NCBI RefSeq assembly: GCF_029892425.1
Contig: NZ_JARXWB010000008.1
Location: 236,101 to 300,100 of the forward strand
DNA length: 64,000 nt
Direction: 5' to 3'
From: Bradyrhizobium sp. BR13661
GTDB lineage: Bacteria > Pseudomonadota > Alphaproteobacteria > Rhizobiales > Xanthobacteraceae
Of this stretch, positions 1-9,003 are shown piece by piece. The notes beneath the pieces were generated by a model. It was not told the DNA's origin. It did not search any database and saw only the letters and a program-made list of their open reading frames with translations. Each line of letters opens with the position of its first letter. Within the stretch, counting starts at the first letter, position 1. The position numbers and the translations under genes are program-made.

Positions 1-918
1 CGCGAGCGTCGCCACATCGAGATGCGCGGCGTGAACAGACGCGAGCGCGGCGAGCGCATTCTGCACGCGGTGCGGCGCGCCGGGCGTCAGGCTGAAGGCG
101 ATCTCCTTCTTGCCGATCGCAGCCACGACCTGCCAGCTCTCGCCATGCGGGGCGTGTGCGACCTCGTGCACCTCGGCCTTCTCGCCGAAGCGCACCACCT
201 TGCCTTTCCAGTCCGGCGCCTTGATACCTGATGGCAGCACCAGCACGCCGTCCGCGGACAGCCCGAGCGCGATCGACACCTTCTCGCGCCTGATGGCATC
301 GAGCGAGCCGAGCTTTTCCAGATGCACCGGTTGGACGTTGACGACGAGCGCGACCGTCGGCCGCGTCAATTCGCTGAGCCGCGCGATCTCGCCAGCCTGG
401 TTCATGCCCATCTCGACGACCCACAAGCTCGCGTCAGGCCGGGCATTGCACAGCGTCAGCGGCACGCCCCAGAAATTGTTGAAGCTCGACGGGCTCGCAT
501 AGGCATTGGGATAGGCCGCGAGAAACTCCTTGGTGCTGGTCTTGCCGGCGCTGCCGGTCAATCCGATCACCGGGCCTTTGAAGCGCGCGCGTGCGGCGCG
601 GGCGAGGCCCCAGAGCCCATCGATCAGCGTATCCTTCACGACGACCTGCGGAATGCGGATGCCCGCAATCTCGTGCGGCACGATCATCGCGACCGCGCCC
701 GAGGCTTCCGCCTTGTCCGCGAACTCCCAGCCGTCGCGCGCGCTGGCGAAGGCCGAGATGAAGCCGCCGCTCGGCGTGCCTGATAGCGCGACGAACAGGC
801 TGCCGGGCTTCACCAGCCGGCTGTCCTGGGTGACGAAGTCGATCGGCGTGTTCGGGAACGATCCGGTCGCGCCAAGCGCGCGTGCCACCTCGGCAACCGT
901 CCATAATGGCCCGCTCAT
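1..918 (-). CDS. murF: UDP-N-acetylmuramoyl-tripeptide--D-alanyl-D-alanine ligase (partial)
   Basis: MurF adds D-Ala-D-Ala to UDP-MurNAc-tripeptide, the last cytoplasmic step in building the muropeptide precursor. The reading frame is open from the ATG at 918 to the left window edge, giving 306 codons without a stop, so the C-terminal part lies outside. The Mur-ligase P-loop GSAGKTSTKEF is near residue 105, and a VVEMGMNQAGEIARL motif follows in the central domain. The start overlaps the murE stop by 4 bp (ATGA), as expected for translational coupling in the dcw cluster. Full-length MurF is usually about 450-480 residues, so about two thirds is present. Confidence 0.95.
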   Translation of the reverse strand, partial: MSGPLWTVAEVARALGATGSFPNTPIDFVTQDSRLVKPGSLFVALSGTPSGGFISAFASARDGWEFADKAEASGAVAMIVPHEIAGIRIPQVVVKDTLIDGLWGLARAARARFKGPVIGLTGSAGKTSTKEFLAAYPNAYASPSSFNNFWGVPLTLCNARPDASLWVVEMGMNQAGEIARLSELTRPTVALVVNVQPVHLEKLGSLDAIRREKVSIALGLSADGVLVLPSGIKAPDWKGKVVRFGEKAEVHEVAHAPHGESWQVVAAIGKKEIAFSLTPGAPHRVQNALAALASVHAAHLDVATLA

Positions 919-2372
919 GCGACCCTCGATGCTAATGCGGCGGCAACCGCCTCGTGATCACTGAACGGCAGGACCTCGCCACCGACGATCTGCCCGGTCT
1001 CGTGGCCCTTGCCGGCGACGAGCAGCGCATCGCCCTCTTCCAGCTCCTCGATCGCGGCGCGGATCGCGGCCGCGCGGTCGCCGATCTCGCGCGCGCCCTT
1101 GGCCGTGGCGAGGATCGCGGCGCGGATCGCTTCCGGCTTCTCGCTGCGCGGATTGTCGTCGGTGATGATGACGCGATCGGCATTTTGGGCCGCGATCTCG
1201 CCCATGATCGGGCGCTTGCCGGCATCGCGATCGCCGCCGGCGCCGAACACGACGATCAGTCTTCGTTTCGCGTAAGGACGCAGCGCCTGCAACGCCTTCG
1301 CAAGCGCATCGGGCTTGTGGGCGTAATCGACGAAGATCGGCGCGCCGTTGCGCTCGCCGACCCGTTCGAGCCGACCCTTGGCGCCTTCGAGATGTTCGAG
1401 GCTGGCAAACACGCCTGCCGCATCGCTGCCGGTGCCGATCGCGAGGCCGGCGGACACCAGCGCATTCTCGATCTGGAATTCGCCGACCAGCGGCAGCCGG
1501 ACCGCATAGTTCTTGCCGCGATGTTCGAGGCTGAGCCTTTGCGAGAAGCCTTCGACCACCGCATCGGCAAGACGAATACCCTCACCTGCCCCATCGCCGC
1601 GACGTCCCACCGCCATCACGCGCAGACCGCGCGTCTTCGCCGCATCGATCGCCTCCGCCGAGCAATCATGATCGGCCGAGATCACCGCGGCGCCACCTGA
1701 TGGAACGAGCTCGCGGAACAGCCTGAGCTTTGCTGCAATGTAGTGCGCGACAGTCGGATGATAATCCATGTGGTCGCGCGTCAGATTGGTGAAGCCGCCG
1801 GCGGAAACACGCACGCCATCGAGGCGATATTGATCGAGCCCATGCGATGACGCCTCGAACGCCAGATGCGTCACGCCCTCGCGCGCGATTTCATCGAGCT
1901 GCCGGTGCAGCGCGATCGGATCCGGCGTCGTCAGCGAGCCATAGACGGTGCGCTTGGGCGAGACGAGCCCGATGGTGCCGATGCTGGCCGAGGCATGGCC
2001 AAGCCGCTCCCAGATCTGGCGCGTGAAAGCGGCGACGGAGGTCTTGCCGCTGGTTCCGGTCACCGCCGCGATGGTCGCAGGCTGGCCCGGGAAGAACCTT
2101 GCCGCAGCCAGCGCCAGCGCGCGGCGCGGATTGACGACGGCAACGAACGGCACGGGGCACGCATCAGGCGCGTGATCGCCGACCACCGCTACAGCGCCGC
2201 CCGCAATCGCAGCATCTATGAAGCGTGCGCCATCGGTCTTGCTGCCGGCGAGCGCGAAGAAGAGATCACCCGGCTTGACCACGCGGCTGTCGAGCGCAAT
2301 GCCTGTCACCTCGAGCGCCGCAATGTTGGGCTCGGTGGCGGCATCATTGCCTAAGAGGTCAGCCAGCTTCAT
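915..2372 (-). CDS. murE: UDP-N-acetylmuramoyl-L-alanyl-D-glutamate--2,6-diaminopimelate ligase
   Basis: MurE adds the third peptide residue to UDP-MurNAc-L-Ala-D-Glu in the cytoplasm. The 485-residue product has the family's usual length. The ATP-binding loop GTSGKTS lies at residues 106-112, and a DNPR motif is near residue 406. DNPR is the signature for meso-diaminopimelate rather than lysine, which fits a Gram-negative wall. It lies 80 bp downstream of ftsI and overlaps murF by 4 bp, so the order is ftsI-murE-murF. No promoter was recognised in the short ftsI-murE gap. Confidence 0.97.
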   Translation of the reverse strand: MKLADLLGNDAATEPNIAALEVTGIALDSRVVKPGDLFFALAGSKTDGARFIDAAIAGGAVAVVGDHAPDACPVPFVAVVNPRRALALAAARFFPGQPATIAAVTGTSGKTSVAAFTRQIWERLGHASASIGTIGLVSPKRTVYGSLTTPDPIALHRQLDEIAREGVTHLAFEASSHGLDQYRLDGVRVSAGGFTNLTRDHMDYHPTVAHYIAAKLRLFRELVPSGGAAVISADHDCSAEAIDAAKTRGLRVMAVGRRGDGAGEGIRLADAVVEGFSQRLSLEHRGKNYAVRLPLVGEFQIENALVSAGLAIGTGSDAAGVFASLEHLEGAKGRLERVGERNGAPIFVDYAHKPDALAKALQALRPYAKRRLIVVFGAGGDRDAGKRPIMGEIAAQNADRVIITDDNPRSEKPEAIRAAILATAKGAREIGDRAAAIRAAIEELEEGDALLVAGKGHETGQIVGGEVLPFSDHEAVAAALASRVA

Positions 2373-2452
2373 GGTCTTCCAGTCGCGGTGCCGGAAAGCC
2401 GAATCTCGAGGGAAAATCCCGACTCAGCAGCGGCTACGGCCCACCCGATTGA

Positions 2453-4204
2453 TTACTGGGTTGTCCTGGATGTCGCAAGAATAAGGCGGTCCGCGGGCGG
2501 CAGGTCGTAGCGGGGCTCGATGCCGAGCAGCGGCCCGATACGGGTAATGACGTTACCCGCGGTCGGAACGGCGTTCCAGCCCGAGGTGATGAAGCCGTAG
2601 GTTTCCTTCAGGGGCTGCGGCTCGTCGAGCATGATCAGAAGCTGGTATTTCGGCTTGTCGGCCGGCAGGATCGCGGTGAACGCGGTCAGCACCTTCTTCT
2701 TGGCATAGCGGCCGTTGATCACCTTTTCAGCAGTGCCGGTCTTGCCGCCGATATAGTAACCGGGAACGTTGGCATTCTTGGCGGTGCCGATCTCGGCGTT
2801 GAGCCGCATCAGGAACCGCATCTTGTCCGACGTCTCGGGCTTGATCACGCGCTTGGCAATCGCGCGGGCCTCCTCTTCGGAGCGCTTGAGGAAGGTCGGC
2901 GGAATCAGCAGGCCGCCATTGGCGAGCGCGCTGACGCCCATCACCGCCTGCAGGGGAGCCACCGCGATGCCGTGGCCGAACGAGATGGTGATGGTGTTCA
3001 GATCGCTCCAGCGTCGCGGCACGATCGGCGAGGCGCTCTCCGGCAGCTCGGTGCGTAGCCGCTCCATCTGGCCCATCTTGCGCAGGAACGCCTTGTGCGC
3101 CTCCACGCCCTGCGACAGCGCAATCCGCGCCGCACCGACGTTGGAGGAGAAGGTGAACACCTCTTTCATGTTCAGGAAACGGCCTTTCGGCTCGTCATCA
3201 TGGATCGCGAACTTGCCGTAGTGCAGCGGACCGCGTGCATCCCACAGCGAGTCGAGGCCGTACTTGCCGGTATCGAGCGCCATTGCGAGCGTGAAGGCCT
3301 TGAAGGTCGAGCCCATCTCGTAGACGCCGGTGGTCAGGCGGTTGATGCGGTCGGGGTCGTGCGCTTCCTTCGGATTGTTCGGATCGAAATCCGGAACCGA
3401 GACCATCGCCACGATCTCGCCGGTGTTGACATTGGTCACGAGACCGGAGGCCGCCTTGGCGTGGAACTTCTCCTTGGCCTTCAACAGCTCATCGCGTAGC
3501 GCGTGCTCGACGCGCAGATCGACCGACAGCTCGATCGGCTTCTGCAGCCGGTCGATGGCGAAGCCGGCTCGGTGGAGATCGGCGAGGCCCTGATTGTCGA
3601 GCCACTTCTCCATCCCGGCGATGCCCTGATTGTCGATGTTGACGAGACCAATGAGGTGGGCGACCTCGTTGCCGGTCGGGTAGACGCGCTTGTTCTCGCG
3701 CAGGAAGCCGATGCCGGGAATACCGAGCTTGTGGATGTCCTGCTGCTGCTTCGCCGTGATCTCGCGCTTCAGCCAGACGAAGCCCTTGCGCGACGACAGG
3801 CGATCGCGCACCTCGGCTTCATCGAGGTCGGGCACGGTCGCGGTCAGAAGCTCGATCGCCTCGTCCTTGTCGATGATGCGGCGCGGCTCGCCGAACATGC
3901 TGGCTGCCTTGACGTCGGTCGCAAGGATCGCGCCGTTGCGGTCGACGATGTCGGGCCGCGCGGTCGCAACCACTTCCTGCGAGGCGGCGCGGCGCGCGCT
4001 ATGGGCGTCGGCGCCGATCGCGAACATCACGAGCCGGCCGCCGATCAGGGCATAGACCATGGCAAAGGCGAGCATCGCCAGCCCGACGCGCGCGCGCGCC
4101 TTGGCGGCGCGATCGACATTGCGCCCGTAGAGCAGGCTGCGGATCAGACGCTGATGCCAAGGCTCGGCTGGCCGTGCGGTGGGTTTGGCCGGAACAGCGC
4201 TCAT
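2453..4204 (-). CDS. ftsI: Peptidoglycan D,D-transpeptidase FtsI (PBP3)
   Basis: This class B penicillin-binding protein cross-links septal peptidoglycan within the divisome. The 583-residue product has a cytoplasmic tail, one membrane segment at about residues 41-62, and a periplasmic dimerisation domain. The transpeptidase domain shows the three active-site motifs: STFK at 299-302 (nucleophile Ser299), SSN at 353-355, and KTG at 488-490. Its start overlaps the ftsL stop by 4 bp. Position between ftsL and murE is the standard dcw order. Confidence 0.97.
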   Translation of the reverse strand: MSAVPAKPTARPAEPWHQRLIRSLLYGRNVDRAAKARARVGLAMLAFAMVYALIGGRLVMFAIGADAHSARRAASQEVVATARPDIVDRNGAILATDVKAASMFGEPRRIIDKDEAIELLTATVPDLDEAEVRDRLSSRKGFVWLKREITAKQQQDIHKLGIPGIGFLRENKRVYPTGNEVAHLIGLVNIDNQGIAGMEKWLDNQGLADLHRAGFAIDRLQKPIELSVDLRVEHALRDELLKAKEKFHAKAASGLVTNVNTGEIVAMVSVPDFDPNNPKEAHDPDRINRLTTGVYEMGSTFKAFTLAMALDTGKYGLDSLWDARGPLHYGKFAIHDDEPKGRFLNMKEVFTFSSNVGAARIALSQGVEAHKAFLRKMGQMERLRTELPESASPIVPRRWSDLNTITISFGHGIAVAPLQAVMGVSALANGGLLIPPTFLKRSEEEARAIAKRVIKPETSDKMRFLMRLNAEIGTAKNANVPGYYIGGKTGTAEKVINGRYAKKKVLTAFTAILPADKPKYQLLIMLDEPQPLKETYGFITSGWNAVPTAGNVITRIGPLLGIEPRYDLPPADRLILATSRTTQ

Positions 4205-4593
4205 TGCTTGTCCTCGGTCTGAGGCACGGAGCCGGTCACGCTGTCCGGATCGCTCGCGGCTTCGATCGTGTTGATCATGGACCCGATCGGATCAGGCTCG
4301 CCCGGCCTGAACATCCGCGGCGGACGAGCCGGCAGGTTCTTCAGCGAATCATATTGCGTGCCGTTGACGGGCTTGAGCGGCAGATGCCGCTCGGACAGAC
4401 CCTGCAGGCGCAGGGGCGCATCGAGCTTGGCCCATTCGGAGCGTAGCTGAGCGATCGCATCGCGCTGCTCGCGGATTTCCGCATGCAGCCGCAGCACCTT
4501 CTCGGTGCGCGCGGTGGAATCCATCTTGATCCGGTAGACATAGGCCGCCGCGAAGATCAGCGCGCCGATGACGAGGAGGTGGATGAAGCGCAT
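4201..4593 (-). CDS. ftsL: Cell division protein FtsL
   Basis: This is a 130-residue bitopic protein with a short cytoplasmic start, a membrane segment at residues 5-21 (LLVIGALIFAAAYVYRI), and a heptad-like periplasmic helix (RTEKVLRLHAEIREQRDAIA). FtsL bridges FtsB/FtsQ and FtsI-FtsW in the divisome. Sequence conservation in this family is weak, so the call rests on size, topology and position between rsmH and ftsI. The stop overlaps the ftsI start by 4 bp. Confidence 0.9.
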   Translation of the reverse strand: MRFIHLLVIGALIFAAAYVYRIKMDSTARTEKVLRLHAEIREQRDAIAQLRSEWAKLDAPLRLQGLSERHLPLKPVNGTQYDSLKNLPARPPRMFRPGEPDPIGSMINTIEAASDPDSVTGSVPQTEDKQ

Positions 4594-4596
4594 GGG

Positions 4597-5586
4597 CTAG
4601 CCACCCCTCATCACTTCGGAGAGTTTTGGCCAGGACGACGGCTCGTCGTCACGATGCGCGGGCGCTTCCGTGCGCTCCGCGGCGCGCAGCTTTGCAGACC
4701 GGGCGCGCGGATTGTGTGCGACTTCCGCTTCGCCGGCGATCACGGGCCGCCGGGTCAGAAGCTGGAAGCTCGGCACCGTCTGCGCCACTTCCGGCAGATG
4801 CCGCGAGCCGCCGCCGGTCTTTGAGCGCTCGGAAAGGAAATTCTTGACGATGCGGTCTTCCAGCGAATGGAACGAGACCACGACCAGACGACCACCGGGC
4901 TTGAGCACGCGCTCGGCCGAGGCCAGCGCGGTCTGAAGTTCCTCGAGCTCTTCATTGACGAAGATACGCAGGGCCTGGAACGTTCGCGTCGCTGGATGAA
5001 TGTCGCCCGGCTTGGAGCGAACCACGCGGCCGACGAGATCGGCGAGCGCGCGCGTGGTGGTGAACGGCGTCTCCTGCCGGTCAGCCACGATGGCGCGGGC
5101 GACGCGGCGTGAATGCCGCTCCTCGCCGAAGAGATAGATGATGTCGGCGAGATCGCTTTCCGAGGCGCGCGCGACGATGTCGGCAGCGGTCGGTCCTGTC
5201 TGCCCCATCCGCATGTCGAGTGGACCGTCGAGACGGAACGAGAAGCCGCGACCGGCCTGGTCGAGCTGCATCGAGGAGACACCGACATCCATCACGACCC
5301 CGTCGACCGCATCGACGCTTTGCGCGGCGCAGACCTCGGCGAGATTCGAGAAGCGGTCTTCGACCAGCGTCAGCCGGCCGGCGGCGCGGGCCACCAGCTC
5401 GGCACCGCCCGCGATCGCGGTGCGGTCACGATCGATCGCGATCACGCGAGTTCCCGGCACGTCGAGGATGGCGCTTGTGTACCCGCCAGCGCCGAAGGTG
5501 GCATCGACATAGATACCGCCCTCTCGCGGCGCGAGATGCTCGATTGCCTCGCGGCCAAGCACGGGAATGTGCGGCGCGTCGCTCAT
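4597..5586 (-). CDS. rsmH: 16S rRNA (cytosine(1402)-N(4))-methyltransferase RsmH
   Basis: RsmH (formerly MraW) N4-methylates C1402 of 16S rRNA using S-adenosylmethionine. From the ATG at 5586 the product is 329 residues ([18 protein letters not shown]...), the normal family length. The SAM-binding segment [14 protein letters not shown] follows at about residues 28-41, with [14 protein letters not shown] and the [12 protein letters not shown] motif further on. The frame stays open upstream to an ATG at 5775, but that 63-residue extension is low-complexity and absent from the family, so the internal start is preferred. It is the first recognised gene of the dcw operon here; no mraZ lies upstream. 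Confidence 0.95.
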   Translation of the reverse strand: MSDAPHIPVLGREAIEHLAPREGGIYVDATFGAGGYTSAILDVPGTRVIAIDRDRTAIAGGAELVARAAGRLTLVEDRFSNLAEVCAAQSVDAVDGVVMDVGVSSMQLDQAGRGFSFRLDGPLDMRMGQTGPTAADIVARASESDLADIIYLFGEERHSRRVARAIVADRQETPFTTTRALADLVGRVVRSKPGDIHPATRTFQALRIFVNEELEELQTALASAERVLKPGGRLVVVSFHSLEDRIVKNFLSERSKTGGGSRHLPEVAQTVPSFQLLTRRPVIAGEAEVAHNPRARSAKLRAAERTEAPAHRDDEPSSWPKLSEVMRGG

Positions 5587-6030
5587 GCGTCGCGCCTGCT
5601 GCGTGCGCAGGTATAATCGTGGGCGAAGCAGCCCATGACGCCTCGAATAATTCCATGTCGCGGCGGTTCCACGACCCAACCCCAGTCCAGCATGTGCGCC
5701 GAGCCCGGTCGTCCCAGGCGGCAAGCCCGGTGTCCCCAGCGGAATATGTCGGGCAACCATGGGATTCCGAGCCAAAAACGCTTTTTTGGCCGCCTCCGGA
5801 CGCGGGTCGGCTCTTCACCTCTCAGTAACGGCCCTTAGCGTTAAGAAAGCGTTGATCGGCTCGTTACATCTCGAAAAGGTCGCCCGCCGGTGATGCGTCA
5901 TCCACACACATCGCCAAAATGCGCCCGTTAACCGACCTGCGCGATTGCGCGGACCGGAGGGTAAAGGAATAGTAAAGAGAAGGGCTTGGTCCACTCCTTG
6001 GCCCACCCTTCGTCCGATTCCGAGCTGTTT
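5587..6030. other. Intergenic region between rsmH and the amidase
   Basis: These 444 bp separate two divergent genes and should hold the dcw promoter on the minus strand and the amidase promoter on the plus strand. No convincing mraZ was found. An imperfect inverted repeat (GCCAAAAA / TTTTTTGGC) lies at 5771-5790, inside the presumed rsmH leader. A direct repeat GTAAAG occurs at about 5961-5977 near the amidase start. No -35/-10 pair was confidently assigned. Confidence 0.5.
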
Positions 6031-6894
6031 ATGTCGTCCGGTTCGTCCACGCCGCCAGGAACTGATTCGAAACGTCAGCGCGTTCTCCCGGTTCCCAAGA
6101 CCGCGGCGAGCATGCGGACGTTCGAGCCGGATTCATCGATCGTCTCCGACATCATCCCCTCGCCCAATCATGGCGAGCGCAGCAAGGGCCGCCAGCCCGA
6201 CATGATCCTGCTGCACTACACCGGCATGCCCGACGTCGAGGGTGCGCTGGCGCGGCTGTGCACCGCGGGCACCGAGGTGTCGGCCCATTATGTCGTGCTG
6301 GAGGATGGCCGCATCGTGCAATGCGTGCCGGAGTCGCGGCGCGCCTGGCACGCCGGCGTCTCGTCCTGGGCCGGCGAGGACGACATCAACTCCTGCTCGA
6401 TCGGGATCGAGATCGTCAATCGCGGCCACGATTGGGGCTATCCCGAATATCCGCTGCGCCAGATCGCGGCCGTCATCGCGCTGTGTCGCGGCATCATGCT
6501 TCGCCGCAAGGTCGCGCCGCAGCGCGTGCTCGGTCATTCCGACGTCGCGCCTGCGCGCAAGAAGGATCCGGGTGAAAAATTTCCCTGGCATTCACTCGCC
6601 AATTCCGGCGTCGGCCACTGGGTGACGCCGGCGCCGATCGTGCGCGGAGAGAGCCTGATGCTCGGCACCATCAGCGACGAGGTGCTGAGCCTGCAGCAGG
6701 CGCTTGCGAAATATGGCTACGGCGTGCCGCTGTCCGGCAAATATGACGCCGCCACCATGGAAGTCGTCACCGCCTTCCAGCGCCACTTCCGCCCGGCGCG
6801 GCTTGATGGCGTAGCCGATCATTCCACGCTCTCAACGTTGCAGGCGCTGCTGGCGAGCCTGCCGCCGGAGGCGAACGTCGTGGCGGCGAAGTGA
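6031..6894 (+). CDS. N-acetylmuramoyl-L-alanine amidase with peptidoglycan-binding domain (AmpD/AmiD type)
   Basis: The product cleaves the amide bond between MurNAc and L-Ala. The zinc amidase_2 domain shows MILLHYTGM, AWHAGVSSWAGEDDIN, SIGIEIVNRGHD and GHSDVAPARKKDPGEKFPW, which together carry the zinc ligands. A C-terminal peptidoglycan-binding repeat follows (LSLQQALAKYGYGVPLSGKYD...VVTAFQRHFRP). The length is 287 residues from the ATG at 6031. A TTG at 5986, preceded by GAGAAGGG, is an alternative start, and an ATG at 6112 is also possible, so the N-terminus is uncertain. No signal peptide is obvious, so a cytoplasmic recycling role like AmpD is possible. It is divergent from the dcw operon and overlaps the next gene. 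Confidence 0.9.
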   Translation: MSSGSSTPPGTDSKRQRVLPVPKTAASMRTFEPDSSIVSDIIPSPNHGERSKGRQPDMILLHYTGMPDVEGALARLCTAGTEVSAHYVVLEDGRIVQCVPESRRAWHAGVSSWAGEDDINSCSIGIEIVNRGHDWGYPEYPLRQIAAVIALCRGIMLRRKVAPQRVLGHSDVAPARKKDPGEKFPWHSLANSGVGHWVTPAPIVRGESLMLGTISDEVLSLQQALAKYGYGVPLSGKYDAATMEVVTAFQRHFRPARLDGVADHSTLSTLQALLASLPPEANVVAAK

Positions 6895-8093
6895 CGAGCA
6901 AGCCGTCGGTCGGGGGCGAAGACGAGAGACACGACGTCCCGTCCTTGCACGGCGTGAGCGCGCGCATCCTGCGAGACCCTCGCCTGCAAAACCCATGGCG
7001 GCTGATGCTGGCCGTCAACATCGCCGTAGTGACCGGGGTTTTCATTCACAAGATCCTGCTGCAGCCTTATGTTCCGTACATTCACCTGCTGGTCACCTAT
7101 CAGTTCGGCTTCATCAAGCGCGCGCTGATCGGGGCCATCGTCGGACTGTTCACGGCGAAGGTGCCGGTCTGGCTGGTGTTCGCGCTCGGCGGCACGGTGT
7201 GGCTCGTGACGCTCGGGCTGTTCGTTCAGCTCTTCCGCAGGACGTTCGGGCTCGATGACAAGAGTCTGCCGCTGTTCATTTTCATCGCGGGGTCGCCGTT
7301 CTTCTTCAAGAACTTCATGCACTCGCTGGGGCATTTCGACATCTACGGCTGCCTGCTGGCGATCGTGCTCTTGCTGCTGCCCGCGCGCTCGGTCCTGTTC
7401 ATCGTCCTGGCGGCGCTGTTTTCGATCATCCTGATCCTGATCCACCACATCCATCTTCTGATGTATGTGCCGACGATCGTCGTCATCGTGGCGGCGAGGC
7501 ACTATCTCGCCCACGGCCTCAACCGGCTGAGCGTCGCGGTTGGAATCCTGTCGGCAGCCTGCGTCGTCGCACTGTTCTTCGCGGCGCAATTCTGGGGGAC
7601 GATGCCGATCCCGGAAGCCGACTTCGTCAAATATCTGCAGGGCCGGATGGCGGACCCGTCCCGCACCAACCTGCTGAGCTTCAGCTACATCTGGTACCAG
7701 CCGCTGTCGAAGGAGATCGCGGACACCTGGGCGCGCATGCCGTCGAACATTCTCGGCGTTCCCGTTTTCGCACTGCTGATCTGGCTGCATACCCCGCTGT
7801 GGCGCTACTTTGCTGACTCGATCCGCGCGCTCGCGAGCGAGACGCACCGGCGCCTCGTCGTTGCGGCGCTGATCGGGGTCGGCCTCGGCTATCTCGTGAT
7901 GTTTGCCATCGTGTTCGACTATTCGCGCTGGATGTCGAACTGGGTCGTCTGCATGTTCCTGATCCTGCATGTGGTGAAGATGCTACCGGCCGCGCAGGTG
8001 GCGCCGCCGATCCTCGCGCAAGACCGCAAGGCCGGCGTGTTCGGCTGGATCGTCACGCTGTACCCTCGGGTCGGTATCGTGCGGCCATTCTAG
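6891..8093 (+). CDS. Polytopic membrane protein of unknown function
   Basis: The 400-residue product begins at a GTG that overlaps the amidase stop (GTGA), so the two are probably translationally coupled. After about 40 polar residues come eight or more hydrophobic segments, for example LMLAVNIAVVTGVFIHKILL, ALIGAIVGLFTAKVPVWLVF, VLFIVLAALFSIILILI and LLVMYV-like stretches, ending in a short polar tail. The loops contain an FFFKNFMHSLGHFDIYG segment. The layout resembles polytopic glycosyltransferase-like proteins, but no catalytic motif was recognised, so no function is assigned. Coupling to an amidase hints at an envelope role; that is inference. Confidence 0.75.
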   Translation: MTSKPSVGGEDERHDVPSLHGVSARILRDPRLQNPWRLMLAVNIAVVTGVFIHKILLQPYVPYIHLLVTYQFGFIKRALIGAIVGLFTAKVPVWLVFALGGTVWLVTLGLFVQLFRRTFGLDDKSLPLFIFIAGSPFFFKNFMHSLGHFDIYGCLLAIVLLLLPARSVLFIVLAALFSIILILIHHIHLLMYVPTIVVIVAARHYLAHGLNRLSVAVGILSAACVVALFFAAQFWGTMPIPEADFVKYLQGRMADPSRTNLLSFSYIWYQPLSKEIADTWARMPSNILGVPVFALLIWLHTPLWRYFADSIRALASETHRRLVVAALIGVGLGYLVMFAIVFDYSRWMSNWVVCMFLILHVVKMLPAAQVAPPILAQDRKAGVFGWIVTLYPRVGIVRPF

Positions 8094-8193
8094 CCTTTGA
8101 TGCAGCGAATGGACACTTTCGTTTCCGCGGAAAAGCCGATAGTCTGGATATCAGATTATCAACGTCGGTTTTTGGCTTCCTCTGGGTGTAGTG

Positions 8194-8943
8194 ATGGCGA
8201 CACTTGCTGAACGCATCAAGTCTGATCTGGCAGACGAGCTCACCGCGCACGCGGTCGCGAGCATCAATGCCGCGGATCATTTCGCGCTTCCTTTCCCCCA
8301 TATCGTGTTCCGCGATTTCTTCCCGGCGGATTTCTATCGGGATCTGGTGCGGCATGTCCCGACCCAGGGATACGATCCGATCACCGGCACGGGAACGCGC
8401 ATGGCACTGCGGCTCTACGGCGAGAACGTCGACAGGATCGAACCGGCACTGCGCCCCGCATGGGCCGCCGTGTCGGCCATGTTGACATCCAAGGAGGTCG
8501 AACAGGCGATCCGCAATCGGCTGCACGACGGGCTCGAGATTCGCGCCCGCGGCGACAAGGTGCCGAGCGCCGAGGACCTGACGCTGGTCGCGAAACCGGT
8601 CGTCTACCGGGACACCGACGGCTACCAGATCAAGCCGCATCCCGACACGCGCAAGAAGGTCGTGACGATGCAGCTCTATTGCCCGACCGACGACAGCCAG
8701 GAAGCGCTGGGGACCACGCTCTACCAAGCGTCGCTCAAAGGTCTGTTCCACGTCGGCTCCTACTGCCTGGAGCCGGTGAAGACCATCCCGTTTCTCCCCA
8801 ACGTCGGATACGCGTTCGTCGTCCTGAAGGCCTACCATTCGCTGACGAAGATGAGCTGGCATGGCCGGCCGAAGATCGAGACCAACAAACCCCGCATCAC
8901 GATCCTCAACACGTTCTACATGAACGAAAGCGTGGGATTCTAA
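8194..8943 (+). CDS. 2OG-Fe(II) oxygenase-like protein
   Basis: The 249-residue product has a double-stranded beta-helix oxygenase pattern. The probable iron triad is H149-P-D151 in IKPHPDTRKKV and H215 in LKAYHSLTKM, and R234 in KPRITILNTFY is placed to bind 2-oxoglutarate. The N-terminal half contains FPHIVFRDFFPADFYRDLV, typical of prolyl-hydroxylase-like proteins acting on proteins or small molecules. The substrate cannot be told from the sequence. A GTG three bases upstream (8191) could also be the start. The gene follows the amidase and membrane-protein pair after about 100 bp, so it may have its own promoter. Confidence 0.75.
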   Translation: MATLAERIKSDLADELTAHAVASINAADHFALPFPHIVFRDFFPADFYRDLVRHVPTQGYDPITGTGTRMALRLYGENVDRIEPALRPAWAAVSAMLTSKEVEQAIRNRLHDGLEIRARGDKVPSAEDLTLVAKPVVYRDTDGYQIKPHPDTRKKVVTMQLYCPTDDSQEALGTTLYQASLKGLFHVGSYCLEPVKTIPFLPNVGYAFVVLKAYHSLTKMSWHGRPKIETNKPRITILNTFYMNESVGF

Positions 8944-9003
8944 TCCGCCGCAGAAGGCGGACATCGCGATTGCCAAGTCACTTCCCTCGCCTGCGGGGCG
9001 GCG

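Noticed and set aside
4597..5775. A 392-residue version of RsmH starting at 5775
   Set aside because: The extra 63 residues are low-complexity and unlike the family, and the internal ATG at 5586 gives the normal length.
6819..7970. A 383-residue open frame on the minus strand
   Set aside because: Arg/Asp/Gln-rich composition typical of an antisense high-GC frame; the plus strand encodes a convincing membrane protein.
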